NCBI RefSeq assembly: GCF_002305855.1 | Contig: NZ_CP022163.1 | Span: 8,375,765-8,439,764, forward strand | Reading direction: 5' to 3' | DNA: 64,000 bases | From: Melittangium boletus DSM 14713 | GTDB lineage: Bacteria > Myxococcota > Myxococcia > Myxococcales > Myxococcaceae | Shown: piece after piece, positions 16,601 through 24,657 of the stretch | Layout: each line of letters starts with the position of its first letter | Position numbering within the stretch: position 1 is the stretch's first letter | The notes under the pieces: model-generated | The model's database searches: none | The model's input: only the letters and a program-made list of their open reading frames with translations | Told to the model about the DNA's origin: nothing | Position numbers and translations under genes: made by a program

Positions 16601-19171
16601 GCCATCCTGGAGCGGCTGCTCGCCATGCACACCGGGGCGGGCCTCCTGCGCTTCGCGCCCACGCCCCGCGCCTGGGCGGCCCTGTACTGGTCCCTGGGGG
16701 GCGAGGCCGAGGAGAAGGTGCTCCTGCACCGCCGTGCCCGCAGCCTGCACCGCCTGCGCGGCGCCTTCGGGGAGTCGGCGGAGCTCACGGTGCTCGGCGA
16801 CGAGGCGGGGACGCGCATTGGCGCGTTCCTCGCGAGCGTGGGCGTCCAGACGGGCCCCGCGGAGGCGCGGCTCGCCGGGCGCTACCTCGTGGAGGAGCTG
16901 GGCGTGGAGCGTCCGCGCTTCACCACCAGCGGCGAGGCGGTGGCGCTCAAGGACGCGCTGCTCGCCCAGCTGGATCGCACCAACACGCGCTCGGCCTTCG
17001 AGGACGACTTGCGCGGCCTGGAGAAGAACCTCCCCGAGCGGCTGCGCGTGGTGCGCGCGTGGGTGGAGGCCTTCCTGGCGCGGCGCGAGGGAGGACCGGG
17101 CCCGGCGGCCCACGTGGCGGTGGAGGCGGCGGTGGTGCTGCTCACCGAGCGCAAGCTCGACCGCGAGGTGGCCGGTGCCCTCACGTCCGCCGAGGTGCCC
17201 GGAATGCTGGGTCAGCACCCGCGCATCCATGATCGCGTGCTGTCCCTGCGGTTGGATGAATTCCTCGCCCGCCTGAGCGACTTCCGCCAGGTGCGCGTGC
17301 CGGCCTACCACGCCTACCGCGCGCTCCTGCGCGACCTGTTGGACAAGGAGCGCCGCCGCCTGCGCCTGGAGGAGTTCACCCCCAAGGTGCTCACGTCCTT
17401 CGTGCGCAACCGGCTCATCGACGAGGTGTACCTGCCCCTCATCGGCGCCAACCTCGCCAAGCAGCTCGGCTCGGCGGGGGAGAACAAGCGCACGGATCGC
17501 ATGGGCATGCTCCTGCTCATGTCGCCGCCGGGCTACGGCAAGACGACGCTCATGGAGTACGTGGCCAGCCGTCTGGGCCTCACCTTCGTCAAGGTGAACG
17601 GTCCGGCGCTGGGCCACTCCGTGAAGTCGCTGGATCCCTCCGAGGCCCCCAACGCCACGGCCCGCCAGGAGGTGGAGCGCATCAACCTGTCCTTCGAGAT
17701 GGGCAACAACGTGATGCTCTACCTCGATGACATCCAGCACACGGATCCGGAGCTGCTGCAGAAGTTCATCTCCCTGTGCGACGGCCAGCGCCGCATCGAG
17801 GGCGTGTGGAATGGCAAGACGCGCACGTATGATCTGCGCGGCAAGAAGTTCTGCGTGGTGATGGCGGGCAACCCCTACACCGAGACGGGCGAGCGCTTCC
17901 GCATCCCGGACATGCTCGCCAACCGCGCGGACACCTACAACCTGGGTGACATCCTCGATGGCAAGGAGCACCTGTTCGCCCTCAGCTACATCGAGAACGC
18001 GCTCACCTCCAACGCGGTCCTGGCGCCGCTGGCCACGCGAGAGCCAGCGGACATCCACAAGCTCATCCGCATGGCCCAGGGCGAGGAGATTCCCACGGGC
18101 GAGCTGTCCTACGGCTACGCCGCCGCGGAGCTGCAGGAGATCGTCGCCGTGTTCCAGCGGCTCTTCCGCGTCCAGGACGTGCTGCTCAAGGTGAACCTGC
18201 AGTACATCGCCTCGGCGGCGCAGGACGAGCGCTTCCGCACCGAGCCTCCCTTCAAGCTGCAGGGCAGCTACCGCAACATGGGCAAGGTGACGGAGAAGGT
18301 CGTCGCCGCCATGACGGACGACGAGCTGGAGCGGCTCATCGACGACCACTACCAGGGCGAGTCGCAGACGCTCACCACGGCGGCCGAGCAGAACCTGCTC
18401 AAGTTGCAGGAGATGCGCGGGCGGCTCTCGTCGACGCAGGCCAGGCGCTGGGAGGAGATCAAGCAGGGCTTCGCGCGCGTCAAGCGCATGGGCGGCAAGG
18501 AGGATGATCCCGTGGCGCGGGTGACCGGCCAGCTCGGTGCCATCGAGGAACAGCTCGGCTCGGTGCGCGACGCGGTGGCGCGGGCGGCCGAGACGGCGCG
18601 GGCGCCCTCGGGGCCGAGCCCGGTGGCGGAGGTGGCGCCTCGGCTGGAGTCCCTGCGCGAGGCGCTGCTGGAGCTGGCGCGCAAGGAGGCGCCGGCGCCC
18701 GTGGTCCAGGTGCCCCCGGGGCCGGACTTCTCGCCCTATCTGCAACACCTGGCCAAGGTGCTCCGGGCGCTCGCCGAGCGCGCGGTGGCGCCCGCCCCGG
18801 CGGTGGAGCTGGGTCCGGTGATGGAGCAGCTCACCCAGGCGGTGAAGGCCATGGCGGATCGCCCCCAGGTGGTGGCGCCCGCGGCCCCGCCGCCCGCGGA
18901 CCTGGGCAAGTACATGGAGCAGATGTCCCAGGCGGTGAAGGTGATGTCCGAGCGGCCCCCCGCGCAGTCGTTGCAGCGCTCCGCCTCGGCGCCGCTTCCC
19001 TCGGACGTGGGTCGGCAACTCTCCCTGGTGGAAAATGCCCTCGCCCCCCTGGAGCGCGTCGCCAAGCGCACCCTCCAGGGCGGAGAGGAGAACCTCAAGG
19101 CCATGCAGGTCTGGCAGGCCGTGACCGAGGCCCTGGAATTGTTACAGGCCCTGCAACGTCCAGTGGGCTAG
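13640..19171 (+). CDS. Giant AAA ATPase (DUF3686/'DNA repair ATPase' type)
   Basis: A 1843-residue protein. The first about 400 residues look like a beta-rich repeat domain (short strands such as YLVFNTRTQHVVRIDAIG). A long helical and coiled-coil middle (about 480-830) follows. An AAA ATPase lies around residues 1240-1500, with Walker A PPGYGKTT near 1295 and Walker B MLYLDDIQ near 1360. A C-terminal tail (about 1690-1775) holds three imperfect repeats (SPYLQHLAKVLRALAER, GPVMEQLTQAVKAMADR, GKYMEQMSQAVKVMSER). Database entries of this type are called DNA repair ATPase, but nothing here indicates DNA repair. Its position directly after YqiJ and flotillin genes suggests a membrane-scaffold role instead, which is inference. 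Confidence 0.85.
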   Translation: MATESPTPAGEATLEGGSYEVIRARLLGQAEALGTQAQDLNERRKKLFGGSEAAVIGNERVRTENNCVARDIVGIGKYLLFGYNVFIGLKKETRVSDVFSLHKFEKTAEGGFDFSEVASTEAGGFLVDPRFVKDFGELYKYYKDAKLVQLRRNESRLLAVFQTGQSERDIKVFRFSLDVEGNATYIDNQGERDHVFPPSHDFEWTVATREDYVLGQHPHVNILDQVFVETVKGDLTVKVEDNTADGQGIYREPVDDPDQALDDAEFAYAKIGGLILLRVLPFREQKHRYLVFNTRTQHVVRIDAIGNACVRLPEDQGIVFPGGYYLQTGDFKLFDGIGPGLRFKRAIRSPNGEDVLYVFFRSDEGTYVLFPYNLVRKEVQNPLLGHGFSLFGDGRLVIFRATSNEPTRVHPMQVWQTPFVSAEHAAKMPPAPGYLGKVGNAELVRGISDALTLVRLARTDKPSRRTYEDLAAAGTRMLDAFYWLGHEETRLAEGIEQLRRTSELIIDEFEKVLALRKRAQDAISGAVTAQDQVLLRVRPEELQTAEGFMHALSDLRKQRGQLITLKEVRYIDVARLEAMEKQVVDETDRVSADAVGFLQRDEALKPLATRLEDLLQKLEPIQTTLELAPLAEDVEQVGKGLEVLSETVGGLQVGDPLARARILEGISELFSRLNRVRAGITVRRKELVGREKRAEFGAQFKLLGQAVESALSVADSPEKCDEGLSRLTVQLEEMEGRFGEFDEFLGQLTQKREELLEAFGQKKQALVDERQRRAQNLFGAAERILTGVNRRAKSFKAEDELNSYFASDSMVLKLRQLAQQLLELQDSVRADEVLSRVKTARQDALRALRDRNDLYEEGSGAPVIKFGKHRFNVNTQSLDLTLVPRDGVLYLQLTGTDYAQKLEDPELEKYRALWDQHLVSETPEVYRAEFLAAQVLLDAEEGKGGVTLAALRQAEHEPNGLLEKIRAYAADKYDEGYERGIHDADAVAILERLLAMHTGAGLLRFAPTPRAWAALYWSLGGEAEEKVLLHRRARSLHRLRGAFGESAELTVLGDEAGTRIGAFLASVGVQTGPAEARLAGRYLVEELGVERPRFTTSGEAVALKDALLAQLDRTNTRSAFEDDLRGLEKNLPERLRVVRAWVEAFLARREGGPGPAAHVAVEAAVVLLTERKLDREVAGALTSAEVPGMLGQHPRIHDRVLSLRLDEFLARLSDFRQVRVPAYHAYRALLRDLLDKERRRLRLEEFTPKVLTSFVRNRLIDEVYLPLIGANLAKQLGSAGENKRTDRMGMLLLMSPPGYGKTTLMEYVASRLGLTFVKVNGPALGHSVKSLDPSEAPNATARQEVERINLSFEMGNNVMLYLDDIQHTDPELLQKFISLCDGQRRIEGVWNGKTRTYDLRGKKFCVVMAGNPYTETGERFRIPDMLANRADTYNLGDILDGKEHLFALSYIENALTSNAVLAPLATREPADIHKLIRMAQGEEIPTGELSYGYAAAELQEIVAVFQRLFRVQDVLLKVNLQYIASAAQDERFRTEPPFKLQGSYRNMGKVTEKVVAAMTDDELERLIDDHYQGESQTLTTAAEQNLLKLQEMRGRLSSTQARRWEEIKQGFARVKRMGGKEDDPVARVTGQLGAIEEQLGSVRDAVARAAETARAPSGPSPVAEVAPRLESLREALLELARKEAPAPVVQVPPGPDFSPYLQHLAKVLRALAERAVAPAPAVELGPVMEQLTQAVKAMADRPQVVAPAAPPPADLGKYMEQMSQAVKVMSERPPAQSLQRSASAPLPSDVGRQLSLVENALAPLERVAKRTLQGGEENLKAMQVWQAVTEALELLQALQRPVG

Positions 19172-19182
19172 GCCGTCAAGGA

Positions 19183-19214
19183 TGGAGGGCACTGAAAAAA
19201 ACAGTCGCCCTCCA
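19183..19214 (+). other. Long hairpin with an A7 loop after the giant ATPase gene
   Basis: TGGAGGGC (19183-19190) continues as ACTG, then a loop of seven A, then CAGT, one bulged C and GCCCTCCA (19207-19214). This is a 12-pair stem starting 11 bases past the stop codon. No U-tract follows on this strand, so it may be a transcript-stabilising 3' structure or a terminator of atypical kind. Confidence 0.55.
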
Positions 19215-19311
19215 GGCCGATTGCTTCGCTGGATTTCCAGGAATATTCTGACACCACGCGTTGTTATACGGCGCGTCCAACACTTTTCCTTCTCCAGGTC
19301 ATTCGTCCATC

Positions 19312-20076
19312 ATGAGCTTCAGCGAGGAGAGTTCGTCCCGTGGCCGTTTCGCCTACTTCACCCTGGCCCTGCTGCTCGCGGGGATCGCGGGGGGCGTCAA
19401 TGCGATCGCCTTCTTCGCCTTCGGTGTCCGCATCAGTCACATGACGGGCAACGTGTCCTGGTTTGGCGAGTCCTTCGCCAGCGGGCGCGTGGATAACGCA
19501 CTGGAGGCGGGCTACCTCGTCATCGCCTTCATCCTGGGGGCCTGTGCCTCCGAGGCCTTGTTGGAGACGTCGCGCAAGCGCTCGCGCGGACAGTACATCC
19601 CGGCGCTCATCTTGGAGATCGTCACGCTGGGCGCGGTGGCCTTCTGGGGGCACACCAACCCCGAGGCCAACGAGAACCTGCTCATGCGCTGTCTCGCGTT
19701 CTCCATGGGCCTGCAGAACGCGCTCACCACCCGCGTCTCCGGGGCCGTGGTTCGCCCCACGCATCTGACCGGCGTGCTGACGGACCTGGGCATCCAGATG
19801 GTGCGGATGGTGGTGTGGCTGCGCGATGGCTTCCGGACGGGAGGCCTGAAGGGCTTCTGGAAGCATCTGGTCGGTCTGCCCGGGGCTCAGCAATTCGAGC
19901 GGGCCCGTCTGCAGATGGGGCTGGCGCTGTCCTTCGTGCTGGGCAGCGTCATCGGCTCGTTCCTCTTCCTGAGCTTCGGCACCATCGTCCTGCTCTTGCC
20001 GTGCCTGGGTCTCATGATGGTGATCGCGCTCGATCTGAGTACCATGGCGAGCCACACCCCCGTCGCCAGCACCTGA
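19312..20076 (+). CDS. YoaK/DUF1275 family membrane protein
   Basis: A 254-residue inner-membrane protein with about six hydrophobic segments. Family features are present: GGVNAIAFFAFG near the start, SHMTGNVSWFGE, and the central MGLQNALTTRVSGAVVRPTHLTGVLTDLG. Its biochemical role is not established; a transporter has been proposed for the family. The ATG at 19312 is preceded by a short leader after the hairpin at 19183. It reads in the same direction as the upstream ATPase and the downstream desaturase gene (37 bases away), so it could be co-transcribed with the desaturase. Confidence 0.88.
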   Translation: MSFSEESSSRGRFAYFTLALLLAGIAGGVNAIAFFAFGVRISHMTGNVSWFGESFASGRVDNALEAGYLVIAFILGACASEALLETSRKRSRGQYIPALILEIVTLGAVAFWGHTNPEANENLLMRCLAFSMGLQNALTTRVSGAVVRPTHLTGVLTDLGIQMVRMVVWLRDGFRTGGLKGFWKHLVGLPGAQQFERARLQMGLALSFVLGSVIGSFLFLSFGTIVLLLPCLGLMMVIALDLSTMASHTPVAST

Positions 20077-20113
20077 GCCCTCCGCGGAGGGCTTCGCTGG
20101 AGAGGTCCCCCGC

Positions 20114-21253
20114 ATGTCGTCCCGCGCCTCGTCCCACTTCGACCCTTCTTCCGTGGACGTGGAGGCTTTCCTGCGGGACGTGCGCGCGTTGCGCGCGGAG
20201 ATCGACGCCTCCGTCAGCGAGGAGGACTACGCCCACCTGCGCAAGCTCGAGCGCTGGGGGCGCGCCGCCACGGCGGTTGGCGCGGCTACCTGCTGGCTGA
20301 TGCCCAATCCGTTGAGCGCGGCGGCGTTGAGCCTCGGCCGCTCCACCCGCTGGTTGCTCATGCACCACGTGGGGCACCGGGGCTATGACCGCGTGCCGGG
20401 GGCTCCCGAGGAGCGCACCAGCAAGGGCTTCGCCAAGGGCAAGCGCCGCTTCGTCGACTGGTTCGACTGGATGCTCCCCGAGGCCTGGGTGTACGAGCAC
20501 AACGTGCTGCATCACTCACACACGGGTGAGGAGGCGGATCCGGATCTGCTCGAGCGCAACGCCGAGGGCTCCCTGCGCCGCGAGGAGCTGCCGCTCTGGC
20601 TGCGCTACACGCAGCTCGCGTTGCTCGCCATCACCTGGCGCGCCAGCTACTACGCTCCGGAGACGCTCGCCTCGCTGCGGCGCAAGCGCCGGCCGGACGG
20701 GCCGCTCACCCGCGAGGAATGGGGCGAGGTGGTGCGCTCGGGCTATGTGCCCTACGCGCTCTGGAACTTCGGGGTGATGCCCGCGCTCTTCCTGCCCCTG
20801 GGAGCCTGGGCCTCGTTCAGCGCCCTGTGCAACTCCCTCGGGGCGGAAGTCCTCACCAACCTGCACACCTTCCTCGTGGTGGGGCCCAACCACACCGGCG
20901 AGGATCTGTACCGCTTCGACTCCGAGCCCGAGGGCCGGGGCGAGCGCTACCTGCAGCAGGTGCTGGGCACCGCGAACTACCGCACCGGTGGGGACCTCAA
21001 CGACTACCTGCACCTGTGGCTCAACTACCAGATCGAGCACCACCTCTTCCCGGACCTGTCCATGCTCCAGTACCAGCGCGTGCAGCCCCAGGTGCGCGCG
21101 CTGTGCGAGCGTCACGGCATTCCCTACATCCAGGAGAGTGTCTGGACGCGCGCCCGGAAGATGGTGGACATCGTGGTGGGCAAGACGTCCATGCGGCGAC
21201 TCTCGCGCCGTGAGGGGGCGGGAAGCCCGGGTCCGCTTTCCGAGGTGGCGTGA
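20114..21253 (+). CDS. Membrane fatty acid desaturase
   Basis: A 379-residue integral-membrane di-iron desaturase that introduces double bonds into acyl chains. The three histidine clusters are visible: HHVGHRG (near 84), HNVLHHSH (near 130) and the C-terminal QIEHHLF (near 309), plus the additional His in VVGPNHTGED. The ATG at 20114 has GAGAGG 7 bases upstream. The stop codon overlaps the alternative start of the next small gene. Regiospecificity cannot be read from the sequence. Co-location with the flotillin cassette fits a theme of membrane fluidity and domains, but that link is inference. Confidence 0.9.
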   Translation: MSSRASSHFDPSSVDVEAFLRDVRALRAEIDASVSEEDYAHLRKLERWGRAATAVGAATCWLMPNPLSAAALSLGRSTRWLLMHHVGHRGYDRVPGAPEERTSKGFAKGKRRFVDWFDWMLPEAWVYEHNVLHHSHTGEEADPDLLERNAEGSLRREELPLWLRYTQLALLAITWRASYYAPETLASLRRKRRPDGPLTREEWGEVVRSGYVPYALWNFGVMPALFLPLGAWASFSALCNSLGAEVLTNLHTFLVVGPNHTGEDLYRFDSEPEGRGERYLQQVLGTANYRTGGDLNDYLHLWLNYQIEHHLFPDLSMLQYQRVQPQVRALCERHGIPYIQESVWTRARKMVDIVVGKTSMRRLSRREGAGSPGPLSEVA

Positions 21254-21267
21254 TAGGGTGCGCGGCC

Positions 21268-21507
21268 GTGCACACCATCTTCGTCATGATCAAGTGTGAG
21301 TTGGGGCAGACGTACAAGGCGGCGGCGCTGATCGCCGACCAGGTCGACGAAGCCGCCGAGGTCTACTCCACCTCGGGTGGCTACGATCTGCTGGCCAAGT
21401 TCCATCTGGACAAGGCCCAGGACATCGGGCGCTTCGTCACCGAGCGCGTCCAGACGCTGCCCGGCATCAAGGACACGTACACCATCACCACGTTCAGCGC
21501 CTTCTGA
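21268..21507 (+). CDS. Stand-alone Lrp/AsnC ligand-binding (RAM) domain protein
   Basis: A 79-residue protein that matches only the C-terminal regulation-of-amino-acid-metabolism domain of Lrp/AsnC regulators (HTIFVMIKCELGQTYKAA, then GGYDLLAKF). It has no helix-turn-helix, so it should not bind DNA itself. Such proteins form ring oligomers and may bind amino acids. GTG at 21268 is preferred, with AGGG upstream; an in-frame GTG at 21250 overlaps the desaturase stop and is the alternative. It is probably translated from the desaturase transcript. Confidence 0.82.
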   Translation: MHTIFVMIKCELGQTYKAAALIADQVDEAAEVYSTSGGYDLLAKFHLDKAQDIGRFVTERVQTLPGIKDTYTITTFSAF

Positions 21508-21582
21508 GGGGCGCCCGGGTGAGCACCGCGGGGCCCGCCCGAGCTGGCCGGGCCCCGTGACGCCTTCACCCCGCGCGGGCGC

Positions 21583-23925
21583 TCAGATGCTCGGCGCGGA
21601 TTCCGCCTGAGCAGGCACGCCCGCGCCATCCACGCCATCCGCGCCGTTGGTGTCGGACGCGCGCTCGGACGGCACCTGGGTGCCGAGCGGATTCCACGTC
21701 CGGGTCACCTCGTTGAACTCCAGCACCTCGGACGAGGCCACGTCGTAGAACCACGCGTGCAGCTTCACCTCGCCCGCCTCGAACTTGCGGCGCAGCGAGT
21801 CATTGCTGAGCGCGTGGCGCAGCTGCACCAGGGCGTTGTGCTTCGCCGCGTCCTCGGGCGTGGCGTCCGGGGGCAGTCCCTGCAGAGAGGCCTTGCCCTC
21901 GGCGAGCCAGGTCACCACACCGGGCACCCCCTCGGGGGGCTTGGGGCTCAAGAGCGCCTTCATGGCGCCGCACGCCGAGTGGCCGCAGACGATCACGTCC
22001 GACACGCCCAGCACCTCCAGCGAGTATTCGATGGCGCTGCTCACCGCGGGAGCCAGGGGCGAGCTGGCATGGGGCACCAGGTTGCCGATGTTGCGCACGA
22101 TGAACAGCTCGCCCGGATCCGTGGAGGTGATGAGGTTGGGGCTGATGCGGCTGTCGCAGCAGGTGATGAGGAGCGTGTGCGGCTTCTGCCCGTGCGCGAG
22201 CTGACCGAAGAGCGACTCGTACTGCGGACGCTGCCGCTGGCGGAAGCGCTCCACGCCGTGAACCAGACGGTCGCGCGAGGAGGCGGACAGGGCGGTCCCC
22301 TTGAGCTTGGCCACCACGTCCGCCTCGGAGACGGCGAACAGGGGCTCGAACCGGGCACCCCTCGGATGGCGGAGGATGGCGCGCTGGACCTCCTCCCGCG
22401 CGCCCTGGATGACGACCGGGCGGTTGGCCACGAGTGGGCGCATCACGTCCGTGAGCAGCTCCGCGCCCGAGGCGTCCACCGACGGCACGTCCGAGAGATC
22501 GAACACCACGCTGCGCGAGGGATCCAACGCCTCCGCCTCGGTGCGCAGCGTCTCCAGCTTCGCGGAGGACAGGAAGGTCAAGGGACCGCTGAGCAGGAAG
22601 CGGTAGGGTCCGGGCGTCTCGAGCTGCAGCAGGCCCGTCTGGGATCTGCCCAGCCGCACGACCGCGATGGCCAGCGCCGCGAGGATGCCCGCCTGCACGC
22701 CGGCCGCGAAGTCCACGAGCACCACGGCCAGATAGGTCACCAGGAAGACGCCCGCCTCCAGGTGGGACGCCTTCCACAGGGTGATCAGATCCTGCGGGTG
22801 GAGCATGCGCACCGCCAGCGCCAGCAGCACGCCCGTGAGCGCCGCGATGGGGACGTGGCCGAGCAGGGGCGTGAACAGCAGCACCGCCACGAGGATGGCC
22901 AGGGCTTGGATGATGGAGGCGCGCCGGGTATGCGCCCCGGCCTGCACGTTGAGCACCGAGCGCGCGAGGGCTCCCGTCACCGGGATGCCGCCCAGCAGCG
23001 ACACCGCGATGTTGCCAAGGCCCAGGCCCACGAGATCCTGATCCGCGTCATGCCGCTGGCCCGCGCCCATGCTGGCCACCACTCTTCCGGACATCATCGA
23101 CGCCAGGGACGACAGCGCGAAGATGACGAACGCGGTGCTCAGCAGCGAGCCCCAACCCGACGCGGGCAGCGAGGGCAGGGACACCTGGGGCAGCGCATGG
23201 GGCAGCATGCCGAGCGTCTGCACACTCAGGCTCAAGGCCCAGGCGGTGAGCGTGCTGAAGGCCACGGCGATGAGCGGCGCGGGCATGCGCGGCATCACCT
23301 TGGGCAGGCCCAGGGTGAGTCCCATCGTGACGAGCGTGAGGAACACCGTGACGGGCCGGGCCTGATCAAGCAGTTGCCCCAGGTGGACCAGCACGTCGAA
23401 CACGTGGTTCTCATCCGGGGGCGACACGCCGAGGGCTCGCGGCAGTTGCCAGATGAAGAGCACGGTGCCAATGCCCGCGGTGAAGCCCGAGACCACCGGC
23501 ATGGGCACGGCGCGGATGACGCGGCCCAGTCCCAGCATGCCGGTGATCACCTGCAGCAGGCCCACGCCCAGGCCGATGATGATGAGACCCCCCAGGCCAT
23601 ACTGCCCCACGGACGAGGCGATGAGCACCGCCAGGGCGGCCGCCGGTCCGCTGATCAACAGGGAAGTCCCGCCGAAAAGAGCGCAGACCACGCCGGCGAT
23701 CATGGCCGACAACAACCCGACCTCGGGAGACACCCCCGAGGCGAGGCCCAGGGCGAGGGACAGGGGAATGGCGACGGCGGCCACGCGCAATCCCGCCAGC
23801 ACGTCTCCCTTGAGGTGGCGGGGAGAGAAAAGGGCCTTCCAGTGAGGGAGCAGCTCGCCCAGACCGAAGCCAGGGCGCATGGCGGGGGGGCGGACATTGA
23901 GCCGCGAAGAAGAATTCAAGAGCAT
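21583..23925 (-). CDS. SulP anion transporter fused to STAS domain and beta-carbonic anhydrase
   Basis: A 780-residue three-part fusion. Residues about 20-430 form the SulP/SLC26 transporter (SLLISGPAAALAVLIASSVG; QDLVGLGLGNIAVSLLGGIPV). About 450-560 is a STAS domain (VVFDLSDVPSVDASGAELL). About 580-740 is a beta-class carbonic anhydrase with zinc ligands in TCCDSRISPN and CGHSACGAMKA. It probably moves bicarbonate or another anion and interconverts CO2 and bicarbonate at the membrane. The start is uncertain: ATG at 23925 or ATG at 23880 (MRPGFGLGELLPHWK); neither has a clear ribosome site. A polar tail of about 30 residues after the anhydrase is not recognised. Confidence 0.92.
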   Translation of the reverse strand: MLLNSSSRLNVRPPAMRPGFGLGELLPHWKALFSPRHLKGDVLAGLRVAAVAIPLSLALGLASGVSPEVGLLSAMIAGVVCALFGGTSLLISGPAAALAVLIASSVGQYGLGGLIIIGLGVGLLQVITGMLGLGRVIRAVPMPVVSGFTAGIGTVLFIWQLPRALGVSPPDENHVFDVLVHLGQLLDQARPVTVFLTLVTMGLTLGLPKVMPRMPAPLIAVAFSTLTAWALSLSVQTLGMLPHALPQVSLPSLPASGWGSLLSTAFVIFALSSLASMMSGRVVASMGAGQRHDADQDLVGLGLGNIAVSLLGGIPVTGALARSVLNVQAGAHTRRASIIQALAILVAVLLFTPLLGHVPIAALTGVLLALAVRMLHPQDLITLWKASHLEAGVFLVTYLAVVLVDFAAGVQAGILAALAIAVVRLGRSQTGLLQLETPGPYRFLLSGPLTFLSSAKLETLRTEAEALDPSRSVVFDLSDVPSVDASGAELLTDVMRPLVANRPVVIQGAREEVQRAILRHPRGARFEPLFAVSEADVVAKLKGTALSASSRDRLVHGVERFRQRQRPQYESLFGQLAHGQKPHTLLITCCDSRISPNLITSTDPGELFIVRNIGNLVPHASSPLAPAVSSAIEYSLEVLGVSDVIVCGHSACGAMKALLSPKPPEGVPGVVTWLAEGKASLQGLPPDATPEDAAKHNALVQLRHALSNDSLRRKFEAGEVKLHAWFYDVASSEVLEFNEVTRTWNPLGTQVPSERASDTNGADGVDGAGVPAQAESAPSI

Positions 23926-24065
23926 GTTCGCAAGAATGGGTTCGAGGCCAGGGCACGGCCATTGCTCCCCAGAGCGCAATGCCCCGAGGAAGCCCGGTCC
24001 CTGGACGGTTGGACTTGACTGGACTCTTCACTCGACCTGGTGGAGACGGGCCCCGAAGGGCCGCC

Positions 24066-24416
24066 TCACACCGGTTTCAGTGGGTCGTCGTCCAACGGGC
24101 TCCGAACGGGCAGCAACACCTTGCGCCAGTGGCTCCGGGCGATGTCCTGCCCCGACAGATCCGGGGCGGGAGCGGACACCAGGACGCGGCGCGAAGTGGG
24201 CGAGGAACCGTGCCCTCCACTCCATCCCCGCATCGCGCTCATCCGGAGGCGGCTGCTCGAGCCCAACCCCGGAAGCTTTTCCTCCTCCACCATGCTGCCG
24301 AGCCCGTTGCTCTGGGTGCTCGTCACCGAACGGCACTGCTGCCACGCCGCCGACCGCACGACGACGGACGGCTGCTGGATGGCGAGCAGGAGGCAGAGGA
24401 GAACGTGAACGTACAT
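24066..24416 (-). CDS. Small exported protein of unknown function
   Basis: A 116-residue reading frame that starts with a good signal peptide (MYVHVLLCLLLAIQQPSVVV) followed by a polar, Ser/Arg-rich mature part. I recognise no domain. Codon use has the strong third-position GC bias of the neighbours, which supports it being a gene. One Cys remains in the mature protein (QQCRSV). It lies 140 bases upstream of the SulP-carbonic anhydrase gene on the same strand and might share its transcript. Overlapping frames on the other strand lack such features. Confidence 0.5.
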   Translation of the reverse strand: MYVHVLLCLLLAIQQPSVVVRSAAWQQCRSVTSTQSNGLGSMVEEEKLPGLGSSSRLRMSAMRGWSGGHGSSPTSRRVLVSAPAPDLSGQDIARSHWRKVLLPVRSPLDDDPLKPV

Positions 24417-24657
24417 GACGCGGCGCGGGGGGGGGCTCAAACTAATACGGGGTGACGCGGAGTGCCATTCCCAACTGACACGAGAAAATAAAATTCACCC
24501 ACGAATAGCAGTAAAAGCGGCCTAGTGGGACAAATCTTTTAATCCCGTGATGCCTGGAGAGGGTGGTAATCCAGGGGGCTCCGACTATCATGGCCGCCCA
24601 GGGCCATCGAACCGGAGTCGGTGGAGCTTGCTTCCGGGGATGAGGAGGATCGCCTAC

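Noticed and set aside
13325..19018. A 1897-codon open frame on the minus strand opposite the giant ATPase gene
   Set aside because: It is a low-complexity Arg/Leu/His-rich shadow caused by third-position GC bias of the real plus-strand gene; no domain is visible.
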